DNA of 64,000 nt from Cytophagales bacterium (GTDB lineage Bacteria > Bacteroidota > Bacteroidia > Cytophagales > Cyclobacteriaceae): contig JAKSDQ010000153.1 of the NCBI GenBank assembly GCA_022360015.1, positions 1-64,000 of the forward strand. The letters are read 5' to 3'. Shown here one piece after another: positions 28,503-36,753 of the stretch. A program made the translations under genes and the position numbers. The stretch's first letter is position 1. Each line of letters starts with the position of its first letter. Below the pieces are notes generated by a model. The model was given only the letters and a program-made list of their open reading frames with translations, was not told the origin of the DNA and made no database searches.

Positions 28503-29537
28503 TTAAGGTTTTCCCTCGATGATCACTGTATCATCGACCATTTGATAAGTAAAATTTGAATTCAGACACAAGACATCAAGAACATATTCCAGGCTCCGGT
28601 TGCTCTCGAATTTACCTGAAAATTTCCTGGTGATCACCTCTCCGTTATGAATGATAAATCGTTTACCATACCACCTTTGCAATACGGTGGTCATTTCAAC
28701 AAGGCCGGCATTCTTAAAAAACAGCGTTCGATCCTTCCAGGCAAGCGTTTCGTCGACATTAAAATGGCTCTTTTGCAGCTTGTCCTGCTTTTTATCATAA
28801 GTCAACATCTCATTGGGAGCCAGTGTATAGACGAACGGATTTTCACCGGCAGACTTATGGCTTACTTTTACTGTGCCTGTTACCAATGCTACTTTTATAA
28901 GGTTTTCTTCCGAATGTGCCATGATATTGAAGGATGTTCCCAACACTGAAGTGACAATGTCACCGCTGGTTACCAGAAATGGACGTGTCGTATCTTTTTG
29001 TACTTCAAAAAATGCCTCCCCTTCCAGATATACTTCTCTGGATGGCCCATTGAACCGGCTGGGATAGCGCAGTTTACTGCCGGAATTAAGCTTTACAATA
29101 CTTCCATCACTAAGTTTTATGGTAGATTTTTGACCGAATGGAACAGCTTTTTCAACTAACTCGATAACTGCTGATTCCGGCTGCTTATTGATTAGGTTGT
29201 TATAAACAAACCATGGAATGAAGCATACACAAAAAAGCAAAACTGCGGCTACGGGATAAAAGTATCGGGGTATCAGGCTTCTCTTGGTGGCTGGTTTATG
29301 GTTTCCTTTATCAGCCTTTTGCAAAGGCTTATTCATTCTGGTATAAAGCCGCAGAAGCATCTTTGCTTTGTCCGGTACGGGGACGTTTTCCGATCGCCAA
29401 TGTTCCTGAAGTGCCAGAAATATGATTTGATTGTTTTCATCCTCCGCCAACCAGGCCTTCAATTCCTCAACCTCTGTTTCACTGCATTGTCCGGATAATT
29501 TTTTGCCTATGAGCTCATAGACGCTATCTTCTTTCAT
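28503..29537 (-). CDS. FecR-family anti-sigma factor, locus C
   Basis: Anti-sigma factor, 344 residues. The N-terminal domain (ELIGKKLSGQCSETEVEELK) is the short cytoplasmic sigma-binding type. A transmembrane segment lies near 93-112 (YFYPVAAVLLFCVCFIPWFV). The FecR domain has VYLEGEAFFEVQKDTTRPFL and GTSFNIMAHSEENLIKVA; the DUF4974-like end is KFSGKFESNRSLEYVLDVLC. The start is 43 bp after the sigma stop; the G5 element of its putative promoter overlaps the last codons of the sigma gene. Confidence 0.93.
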   Translation of the reverse strand: MKEDSVYELIGKKLSGQCSETEVEELKAWLAEDENNQIIFLALQEHWRSENVPVPDKAKMLLRLYTRMNKPLQKADKGNHKPATKRSLIPRYFYPVAAVLLFCVCFIPWFVYNNLINKQPESAVIELVEKAVPFGQKSTIKLSDGSIVKLNSGSKLRYPSRFNGPSREVYLEGEAFFEVQKDTTRPFLVTSGDIVTSVLGTSFNIMAHSEENLIKVALVTGTVKVSHKSAGENPFVYTLAPNEMLTYDKKQDKLQKSHFNVDETLAWKDRTLFFKNAGLVEMTTVLQRWYGKRFIIHNGEVITRKFSGKFESNRSLEYVLDVLCLNSNFTYQMVDDTVIIEGKP

Positions 29538-29561
29538 TAGCGCTAGGTAGTAATTTTATCG

Positions 29562-29589
29562 TAGGACGACAAAAAATTTACTAACCCCC
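29562..29589 (-). promoter_or_regulatory. G5/CGTCCTA element upstream of FecR, locus C
   Basis: The minus strand has TTTGGGGGTTAG, a T-rich spacer and GTCGTCCTA, ending 24 bp before the FecR ATG. CGTC is typical of ECF sigma -10 elements. The G5 block also encodes the last two glycines of sigma C, so promoter and coding sequence overlap. The equivalent in locus A is at 4145-4172, and a shorter version in locus D is at 42974-42978. Confidence 0.45.
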
Positions 29590-30273
29590 AAAGACTGAAG
29601 AAAAATTCCGGATAATAACTGTCAGGAAGATTAACAAAACCGTTGCCATCCGGGTGTGTAAAAATGGTGGCACCTCTTCCTGATAAAGATAAGATTCAAG
29701 GTGTTTTGCTATTTTTTTGATAGCAATAGTCATTTGATTTTCAACCGTTTTCACACTAACTCCCAGGGTTTGAGCAGCCTGCTTATTTGTAAGCCCATCC
29801 CGCCTGATGAGTTCAAATACACTTCGGCACTTGGAGGGTAGATTATTGATGGCAAGGTCGATTTGCTCCTTTAACTCCTCGAGCAGATATAACTGTTCCG
29901 GGGAAATGAAATGAAACAAATCATCCAAGTGCTGATCCTGCGGGGCAAGGGTATATCTTTTGTGCTTCTTCAGATAATCATAAGCCCCGTTTTTTGTAGC
30001 TACATATAAATAGGTGTCCAGGTTTTTTATGAATGGATAACGATCTTTTTTTTGCCAGAATTTAAAAAAAACATCTTCTACAATCTCCTCTGCTATTTCA
30101 TGTTTTTTAACAATGGAAAAGGCAGTATGGTATAGCTTGTCAAAATAATGGTGAAAGATGACCTCAAAAGATCTTTGATCATCGGAAAGACGGATTTTAT
30201 CTAAAAGGATTTCTATATTTAAGATCTTGGCCTTCAAAATAACGACAAAACAATCGGTGTACTTTATATGCAC
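29581..30273 (-). CDS. ECF RNA polymerase sigma factor, locus C
   Basis: ECF sigma factor, 230 residues as called. Region 2 is FEVIFHHYFDKLYHTAFSIV and AEEIVEDVFFKFWQKKDRYP. Region 4 HTH is LTNKQAAQTLGVSVKTVENQ. The frame starts with GTG at 30273; no in-frame ATG exists before region 2, so the true start could also be a downstream TTG and the first ~25 residues are uncertain. The C-terminus is hydrophobic (MATVLLIFLTVIIRNFSSV), long enough for a membrane-associated helix. It should drive the locus C FecR-SusCD genes. Confidence 0.88.
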   Translation of the reverse strand: MHIKYTDCFVVILKAKILNIEILLDKIRLSDDQRSFEVIFHHYFDKLYHTAFSIVKKHEIAEEIVEDVFFKFWQKKDRYPFIKNLDTYLYVATKNGAYDYLKKHKRYTLAPQDQHLDDLFHFISPEQLYLLEELKEQIDLAINNLPSKCRSVFELIRRDGLTNKQAAQTLGVSVKTVENQMTIAIKKIAKHLESYLYQEEVPPFLHTRMATVLLIFLTVIIRNFSSVFGG

Positions 30274-30310
30274 TCATTTTAATATGATTAAAAGTAATTA
30301 ATTTTTTTCA

Positions 30311-30357
30311 TGGTTCCTTCCTCATGATGTGCCGAAGTCTGTACTCAATTTGCCCTA
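30311..30357 (-). promoter_or_regulatory. Shared upstream element, copy 1 (sigma C)
   Basis: On the plus strand it reads TGGTTCCTTCCTCATGAT, then TGCCGAAG, then TACTCAATTTGCC. It aligns without gaps to the sequence upstream of sigma D (43825-43866), sharing TGGTT, CTTCCT, CCGAA, TACT and AATTTGC. It aligns less well, still without gaps, to the GH95 upstream region. It ends 37 bp before the sigma C start. I read it as a regulator site or promoter shared by these genes. Confidence 0.45.
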
Positions 30358-30413
30358 AGGCATGAAAGTAATGAAAATTATGCAATTTTTGTGGGTTGTG
30401 GAGGTTGAAAGCC

Positions 30414-30479
30414 GGGGCTGTCCAATCAGGTCTGTTATCACCAAAGGAAGCCAAAACATCATGCCAATTGCACAGCCCC
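30414..30479. other. Inverted repeat downstream of GH29 (locus D end)
   Basis: GGGGCTGT (30414-30421) and ACAGCCCC (30472-30479) can pair around a ~50-nt loop, 13 bp past the stop of the GH29 gene. It is probably a transcript-end structure of the locus D operon. Confidence 0.35.
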
Positions 30480-30491
30480 GAAGCCCACAGG

Positions 30492-31859
30492 TTATTTGAG
30501 AAAAACCTCAATAACCGGTATTTCCACTTCGGGTTTATTGACAGGCAATGCCAGGTTAATATCCCCTTCCTCAAGGACTTTTTTACTCCAATACCCGTGA
30601 GGTTCCCGGATTTGGATCTCGGAGGCATCATGAAGAAACTGGGCATACTTTATCTTTCCTTTCATTCCCTTTAAGGTAAAGTTTTGAAGGGGATAATCGA
30701 GCAAATGAATGTAAAGTCTTTTTGTTTGGGGATTATATGTCAGCAGTGAATGGTCCGGCACCTCGAACTCATCAGGGGCCTGTGTGCATCCATAAACCGA
30801 TCTGCCATTGACTTTTGTCCAATCTCCCATTTTACGCAGTGCTTCCTGTGCTCTATGGTCCAGGGTACCCCTGGCGGTAGGGCCTACATTGAGCAGAAGG
30901 TTACCACCTTTGCTCACTGATTCTATCAGTAGTACTAACAATTGTTTATGGTCCTTCCAGGTTAATTCATCGCGGTAATAGCCCCATGAACCACTGAATG
31001 TCTGACATGTTTCCCAGGGTATCTTCTTACCTTCATAAGTCGGCCATTCCGACACTTTAAACTGCTCGGGGGTGGTGAAATCCCACCCTCCGGCATATTC
31101 CTTAAGGTCGGCCCTGTCGTTAACGATAATACCGGGCTGGAGCTTGCGTACCAATTTTAAAAGTTCCACCGATCCCCAATCGTCCCTGCCCTTTCCATGC
31201 TTGCCCGGAAACGAATAATCGAGCCACAGGACATCGACTTTTCCATAATTGGTGAGGATTTCAGTGACCTGATCCTTCAGATACTTTCGATAGACGCTCA
31301 TATCACGGCCTGTGTTAAGCTTTTGATACTCCTCATCCGAACCGGCACTTTGAGGGTGTACCCTGTCAATCGTATACGCCGGATGGTGCCAGTCGATAAG
31401 CGAATAATAAAATCCGATTTTAAGGCCCTCTTTTCTAAAGGCATCCACCCATTCTTTTAGGGCATCCTTTCCATAGGGCGTATTGGTCACTTTGTAGTCG
31501 GTAAACTTCGAATCAAATAGTGTAAAACCTTCGTGGTGTTTCGTAGTGATCACTGCATATTTCATCCCTGCCGCTTTCGCCATTTTCGCCCATTCGGCCG
31601 GATTATACAAGTCGGGGTTGAAGTGATCAAAATACTTTTGATAGTCCCGGTCAGCTATACGTTCTCTTTTCTTGACCCATTCATGCCTTCCTGCCAATGC
31701 ATAAGTACCCCAGTGTATGAACATACCGAAACGGTCGTGTGTCCACCAGGCAAGCCGTTCTTTTTTTTGGGCTTCCGTTTCGTTCCATATCTTTTTTTGG
31801 GCCTGTGTCGCTACAATTGTGCTTGAAAACAGACATAATAAGACAATATGCTTTTTCAT
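30492..31859 (-). CDS. Alpha-L-fucosidase, GH29 (last gene of locus D)
   Basis: Secreted GH29 enzyme, 455 residues, with a signal peptide (MKKHIVLLCLFSSTIVATQA). Catalytic barrel motifs are DRFGMFIHWGTYALAGRHEW (42-61), ITTKHHEGFTLFDSK (104-118), LKIGFYYSLIDWHH (146-159) and DVLWLDYSFPG with the expected nucleophile Asp214. SKGGNLLLNVGPTARGTL closes the barrel. The HHE in place of HHD and the different sequence beyond the nucleophile set it apart from the other two GH29 enzymes here, so it may prefer another linkage. Its ATG is 3 bp from the stop of the UnbV gene, which supports co-transcription. Confidence 0.93.
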   Translation of the reverse strand: MKKHIVLLCLFSSTIVATQAQKKIWNETEAQKKERLAWWTHDRFGMFIHWGTYALAGRHEWVKKRERIADRDYQKYFDHFNPDLYNPAEWAKMAKAAGMKYAVITTKHHEGFTLFDSKFTDYKVTNTPYGKDALKEWVDAFRKEGLKIGFYYSLIDWHHPAYTIDRVHPQSAGSDEEYQKLNTGRDMSVYRKYLKDQVTEILTNYGKVDVLWLDYSFPGKHGKGRDDWGSVELLKLVRKLQPGIIVNDRADLKEYAGGWDFTTPEQFKVSEWPTYEGKKIPWETCQTFSGSWGYYRDELTWKDHKQLLVLLIESVSKGGNLLLNVGPTARGTLDHRAQEALRKMGDWTKVNGRSVYGCTQAPDEFEVPDHSLLTYNPQTKRLYIHLLDYPLQNFTLKGMKGKIKYAQFLHDASEIQIREPHGYWSKKVLEEGDINLALPVNKPEVEIPVIEVFLK

Positions 31860-31862
31860 TTT

Positions 31863-34800
31863 TTAATTTTTAGTTTTAGTAAATTCAAATTTATCGTTGG
31901 TATCTCGGTGGTCGAATGACTGTATTAACTGGGGTGTACCGTTGTTTTGCACAAAAATGCACTTTACTTTTCCGTCAGCCCCTTCAAATTTGGCAGCATT
32001 TTTAACGTTGCCCTGTATCAAAATGCCGCTTTTCTCCGGAGGCACTTCCTCAAAGCCCTTTCCCCGATCGTTTTTGAGTAAAAGCCCAACACCGGCATCG
32101 GCCCTGGGGGTCTCTACCTCGGCATTATATAATGCCCCGGCTACAATAAGATCCATGTATCCATCGCTGTTATAGTCCAGGGGTATAATACTATGGATCG
32201 GGGATATCTGGCTCCTTTGCGGCAGCAGATGCCATTTGAATTGCCCATTTCCCCGGTTTTCTATCCAATAATGTGCAAAGGTGGTTGCTGTGTAATGCAA
32301 TGATTTGCTTAGCATACTTTCTCCATAAATAGCTGCCAGGTCGGCGGAAGCAAAATCACGATAGGTTTTGAACTTGTGTGCGATGGCCGGTATTTGCTGC
32401 GATGAACATTCCCTTCCTCTTAAGGGAAGGCGTTTTCCTTCCTTATGGATACTAAGCACAATATCGGTGCGACCATTTTGGTCAAAATCGTTAACAAATA
32501 CTTCGAAAGGCTTTTCACCGGATGCTTTGTACTTGTAATTGAGCCCCAGATTGCCCGCCACCAGATCATAGTCCCCGTCATTATCCACATCTAAAATACA
32601 GATACTGTACCACCACCCTGTCTTTTGTCCAAAACCCCAGGCTTCCGTAACATCTACGAGTGTACCCTGATGATTTTTAAATATTACAACCGGCATCCAT
32701 TCGCCCGCTATCACCAGATCTTCCCAACCGTCTGCATTCATATCTGCCCATAGGGCACTGGTTACCATGCCGATGTTTTGCAGGCCCTTTGCCCTTTCAT
32801 GTGTTACATCCCGAAAAGCCAATGCATGGTCCTTTCCTCCCATATTTTCCAGCAAGTAACTCCGGGGCGCCACAGGATACTTGCCCGGAACATTTCTCCC
32901 ACCCACAAACAAATCCAGGTCACCATCCCGGTCAAAGTCGGCGGCGATAACAGCCTGACCCGCGACAGGCATCTCCGGTAAAGCCTTTGTCAGTTTTTCA
33001 AAGCCCGCAGGCGTGTTGATGTATAACCTGTCCTGGTAGTACCTTTCCGGTTCTAACGGGTTATGCCCTCCGCTTGTAACATATAAATCCCGGTCACCAT
33101 CTCCATCGACATCCACCAACAAAGCCCCGGTATCTTCCTGATCAGCATCGTCTTCCCATGGTCCCGGCCACCTGGTAAAATGCCCCTGGTTTTGCTGTAT
33201 TAGCAATGCCCCGGCGGCGCCGGCGGCATTTCCGATAAACACATCCTGCAGGCCATCACGGTTGACATCGCCCACTGCCAAACCAGGCCCTAATGTCGAA
33301 TATTTATGAGGAAGCAGCGGTTCTTTTGCGTAATCATCATAAAAATCCTCAGTATGCTTAAACGGCATTTTCTTCTCATGGGTAACATCAAAAAACAATT
33401 TTGTCTTTGGTTGTCGCCGGTCTCTGACAGCCGCTGCTTTTTCAGGGTATTTGGCATCAGCATACCTTAATTCGATCACACGATCGAAATGCATCACCTG
33501 TATTTCCTGCTGTTTTAAATCAGGCCAGGTTACCTGTAGCTTTTTAGGTGATGTGTCGTTTCCCAAACCAAAATGCAAAACAGGCTCCATACCAGACTGA
33601 AAGCCTCTTGTTACGGCCAGTTCCCGAACCTGACAAAGTCTTTCTTCTTCGTTACCCAGCCATATTTTGGCACCAATGCCTATCGGGTTTTGTGAAGGTC
33701 CGGATAGCTTTATCCTTAAAAAATGTGCCCCACGCCGGTTTGATCGATTTTCATACAATGATACTTCTGCATCCAGGTTATTGACTATAAAATCCAGGTC
33801 ACCATCACGGTCTAAGTCCCCATAGGCCATACCATTTGAAAAGCCTCGATAGTCAAGGCCCCAATCAACAGTGACTTTTTGGAAAGTAAGGTCTTTTTTA
33901 TTTTGGAAAACATAATTTTCCAACGGTTCACTCGGATATTGATCAATGTCGATCCGTTGAAAGGCGGCCCTGAACGTAGTGGCACCGGTTTTTTGATTCA
34001 GGTCATTATCGTTTACATCCCTCTTCATGCCGTTAGTTACATACAGATCCTGCCAGCCATCATTATCGAAATCAGCCAACAGGGCTGACCAACTCCAATC
34101 GGTTGTGGCGATCCCAGCCATCCCGGAGACTTCACTCATTACAGGAATTCCGTCTCTTCCCGTGCCATTGTTGAGTTGCAGGCTGTTTTGCATATATTGA
34201 TAGTGAAACCCGAGGTCTGCCGCCTCCCAAAAAGACTTTGGGCTCATACTGGCCATATTGATTTTGGCCCTTTTGTAATCTTCCGGGGTCATATCCACTT
34301 GTACCAAATCGAGCCAGCCATCATTGTTGAAATCAGCAGCATCTATTCCCATTCCAAACATAGATGTATGGCGAGTGGCTTGTTTTAACACTTCGGTAAA
34401 AGTGCCGTTCCCATTGTTCAGATAAAAGTAGTCCGGCACATTGAAGTCATTAGAGAGGTATAAATCCTGCCAACCGTCATCATTAAAATCCATGGCTACA
34501 AGCCCCAGCGTAAGCCCGAAGTTTTGCAACCCTGAGTCAGATGTTACGTCCTTAAAAGCACCGTTACCCTCATTGCGGTACAGGTGACCGGACCATTCAG
34601 GTTTGTTTTGTTTCATCATAGCAGCATAAAACCGGTTGCCCCGGGTAAGCGGTACCAATGGATAATTGGCTACGAACAGGTCCAGGTCACCATCCTTGTC
34701 ATAGTCAAAAAAGACGGATTGGATGGAAGCCGAAGGATCGTCTATCCCGTATTCTGCGGCTCTTTCCGTAAATGTAAGATCTTTGTTATTGACAAAAAGC

Positions 34801-35252
34801 TGATTTCTCGAATCATAGGTTTTGCCTGATACGGACAGGTAAATATCCAGCCAATCATCGTTATTGATATCGACCATTGTGACACCGGTATACCATCTGT
34901 TGTCTCCCTGTACCCCGGCAGATGCTGTTATATCTTGAAAAACCAGCTTCCCTTTATTAAGATACAACTTATTTTCCACCATGTTACCAGTCAGGTATAC
35001 ATCGGAAAGTCCATCATTATTGAAGTCACCGATAGCTACCCCTCCCCCCATATAGATATAGGGGAAGTTGTAGTAATTGAGGGTATCGGTTTCCTGAATT
35101 ATATTGGCAAAGGTCAGGTTACTGTGAGCGGTATCTATCTTGTTAAAAAGTGGTTCTTCAGTCCGAAACAGTTCGCCTTCCCTTTTACAACTCAAAAGTA
35201 CCGGGACACTTAAAGTTAATAACAGCCAACGTCTGATAACCGTAGATTGCAT
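31863..35252 (-). CDS. FG-GAP/VCBS-repeat lipoprotein with ASPIC/UnbV domain
   Basis: Large surface lipoprotein, 1129 residues, with a lipobox (LSVPVLLSCKREGELF). Many FG-GAP/VCBS-type calcium-binding repeats of the form DFNNDGxxDLYxxN run through both halves (for example VAIGDFNNDGLSDVYLTGN and DFDRDGDLDLFVGGRNVPG). An ASPIC/UnbV domain sits between them at about 500-600 (IKLSGPSQNPIGIGAKIWLG; FQSGMEPVLHFGLG). The repeats predict beta-propellers, suited to binding or displaying glycans or protein partners. Its place between two GH29 genes, with gaps of 3 and 13 bp, makes it an integral part of locus D. It has no recognised catalytic motif. Confidence 0.9.
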   Translation of the reverse strand: MQSTVIRRWLLLTLSVPVLLSCKREGELFRTEEPLFNKIDTAHSNLTFANIIQETDTLNYYNFPYIYMGGGVAIGDFNNDGLSDVYLTGNMVENKLYLNKGKLVFQDITASAGVQGDNRWYTGVTMVDINNDDWLDIYLSVSGKTYDSRNQLFVNNKDLTFTERAAEYGIDDPSASIQSVFFDYDKDGDLDLFVANYPLVPLTRGNRFYAAMMKQNKPEWSGHLYRNEGNGAFKDVTSDSGLQNFGLTLGLVAMDFNDDGWQDLYLSNDFNVPDYFYLNNGNGTFTEVLKQATRHTSMFGMGIDAADFNNDGWLDLVQVDMTPEDYKRAKINMASMSPKSFWEAADLGFHYQYMQNSLQLNNGTGRDGIPVMSEVSGMAGIATTDWSWSALLADFDNDGWQDLYVTNGMKRDVNDNDLNQKTGATTFRAAFQRIDIDQYPSEPLENYVFQNKKDLTFQKVTVDWGLDYRGFSNGMAYGDLDRDGDLDFIVNNLDAEVSLYENRSNRRGAHFLRIKLSGPSQNPIGIGAKIWLGNEEERLCQVRELAVTRGFQSGMEPVLHFGLGNDTSPKKLQVTWPDLKQQEIQVMHFDRVIELRYADAKYPEKAAAVRDRRQPKTKLFFDVTHEKKMPFKHTEDFYDDYAKEPLLPHKYSTLGPGLAVGDVNRDGLQDVFIGNAAGAAGALLIQQNQGHFTRWPGPWEDDADQEDTGALLVDVDGDGDRDLYVTSGGHNPLEPERYYQDRLYINTPAGFEKLTKALPEMPVAGQAVIAADFDRDGDLDLFVGGRNVPGKYPVAPRSYLLENMGGKDHALAFRDVTHERAKGLQNIGMVTSALWADMNADGWEDLVIAGEWMPVVIFKNHQGTLVDVTEAWGFGQKTGWWYSICILDVDNDGDYDLVAGNLGLNYKYKASGEKPFEVFVNDFDQNGRTDIVLSIHKEGKRLPLRGRECSSQQIPAIAHKFKTYRDFASADLAAIYGESMLSKSLHYTATTFAHYWIENRGNGQFKWHLLPQRSQISPIHSIIPLDYNSDGYMDLIVAGALYNAEVETPRADAGVGLLLKNDRGKGFEEVPPEKSGILIQGNVKNAAKFEGADGKVKCIFVQNNGTPQLIQSFDHRDTNDKFEFTKTKN

Positions 35253-35265
35253 GATGGCGAAACCT

Positions 35266-36681
35266 TTATTTTATTTCTTCGGCTTTATCAATTTTAAAAG
35301 TCCAGGCGCGGGCGTTTTCCCAGCTTGGGAGGTTAGCATTTTTTGGAATGTCTACGGTTACGCCCAGATCTTTGTCAAATTTCCATGGCAAGGGTGTATC
35401 ATAGCCCAAAAGTCGGATCTGGGCTGTTGCTGCTGGTTTCAGATGGCTAAAAGTGATAGATTCGGGCAGGTCTGCCATCTTTATTATATAAAAGGTATCT
35501 GTTCCCTTTTTACGTGTAAACCGTACAGAGTCGGGCTGACGGTAATTTTTCTCTAGTTTCTCAGTATCATAAATGGCTTCACCATTGATTTTCAGCCACT
35601 CTCCCATTGCTTGTAAGCGCTCTACACTGGCCGCAGGTATCGACCCTTCCCCGGTTGGGCCTACATTCAACAGGTAGTTGCCACCTTTGGCAACAACATC
35701 GACCAGGTTATGTACCAGTTGGGCCGTGGATTTCCAGTTTTCATCCGTTTGGTCATACCCCCATGTATCGTTCATGGTCATACAGGACTCCCAGTCCAGA
35801 TCGGATGAGGTTGCCAAAATTTCCTGCTCAGGGGTACCGAAGTCACCGGCAAAATTGCCTTCCGCATTCATACCCTGCATGCCCTGCCGGCCTTTATCTA
35901 CCCGGTTATTAATAAGGATATCGGGTTTCAACGCCCTTATATACCGGTACAACGCCTGCCCCTGCTCATGGGTGAAATCATCCACCCATTCGCCATCAAA
36001 CCACATGATGGCCGGATCATAGTTTTCTATCAATTCTTTTAACTGCGGCTTCATGTAATCTTCCAGGTAACTTGAGAATTCAGGGTTCGACTTGTTTTTA
36101 CCCCCAAAATTCCAGTAATGCGGTTCATTGATGGATTGAGCCTGCGGATGATGCCAATCCATAATGGAATGATATAACCCAAACTTAATGTTGTACTTTT
36201 GACAAGCTTCTGACAACGCTTTTAAAATGTCTTTTTTATAAGGGGCAAAATCCATGATATCATAGTCCGACACTTTGGAATCCCACAGGGCAAAACCATC
36301 ATGGTGTTTGGAGGTGATAACGATGTATTTAACGCCGGCATCACTGGCTAACTTCATCCAGGCGTCTGCGTCAAATTTTTGCGGGTCAAACTGGCGGGCA
36401 TAGGCTTCATAACGGGCTATGGGAATACGTTCGGTATTCATAATCCATTCTGCTATAAAATCCGTTTCCTTTCCATCATGTATGCCTGCGGGTACTGCAT
36501 AAACACCCCAGTGTATAAACATGCCGAATTTAGCATTCCGCCACCAGGCCATGCGGCTGTCAAAAGCTTCCCTGGTTTCCTCCGGATAATTCGTTGGCTG
36601 CGCGTTACTTTCCGATGATGATTGTTTAGGCTGGCAGCCAAAAACCAAAACTGTGAGTAATAATGTACAGGTGTATTTCAT
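35266..36681 (-). CDS. Alpha-L-fucosidase lipoprotein, GH29 (first hydrolase of locus D)
   Basis: GH29 fucosidase, 471 residues. The N-terminus MKYTCTLLLTVLVFGCQPKQ has a lipobox at Cys16, so it is probably anchored to the outer membrane. Motifs are AKFGMFIHWGVYAVPAG (50-66), ITSKHHDGFALWDSK (122-136), IKFGLYHSIMDWHHP and IMWFDGEWVDD with the expected nucleophile Asp229. AKGGNYLLNVGPTGEGS ends the barrel. A terminator-like hairpin at 36700-36732 lies between SusD D and this gene, so expression relative to SusCD may be reduced. Confidence 0.93.
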   Translation of the reverse strand: MKYTCTLLLTVLVFGCQPKQSSSESNAQPTNYPEETREAFDSRMAWWRNAKFGMFIHWGVYAVPAGIHDGKETDFIAEWIMNTERIPIARYEAYARQFDPQKFDADAWMKLASDAGVKYIVITSKHHDGFALWDSKVSDYDIMDFAPYKKDILKALSEACQKYNIKFGLYHSIMDWHHPQAQSINEPHYWNFGGKNKSNPEFSSYLEDYMKPQLKELIENYDPAIMWFDGEWVDDFTHEQGQALYRYIRALKPDILINNRVDKGRQGMQGMNAEGNFAGDFGTPEQEILATSSDLDWESCMTMNDTWGYDQTDENWKSTAQLVHNLVDVVAKGGNYLLNVGPTGEGSIPAASVERLQAMGEWLKINGEAIYDTEKLEKNYRQPDSVRFTRKKGTDTFYIIKMADLPESITFSHLKPAATAQIRLLGYDTPLPWKFDKDLGVTVDIPKNANLPSWENARAWTFKIDKAEEIK

Positions 36682-36699
36682 AAAAAATAAAGTATGAAA

Positions 36700-36732
36700 A
36701 ACACAACCTGGCTTTTGATGCCAGATCGTGTT
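36700..36732. terminator. Bidirectional terminator-like hairpin between SusD D and GH29
   Basis: AACAC and CTGGC on the left pair with GCCAG and GTGTT on the right, with short internal mismatches. The stem is flanked by A4 on the left and T6 on the right, so on either strand a U tract follows the stem. It sits 22 bp past the SusD stop on the minus strand and could dampen read-through into the hydrolase genes. Confidence 0.5.
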
Positions 36733-36753
36733 TTTTATTTGGAAAATAGTTAA

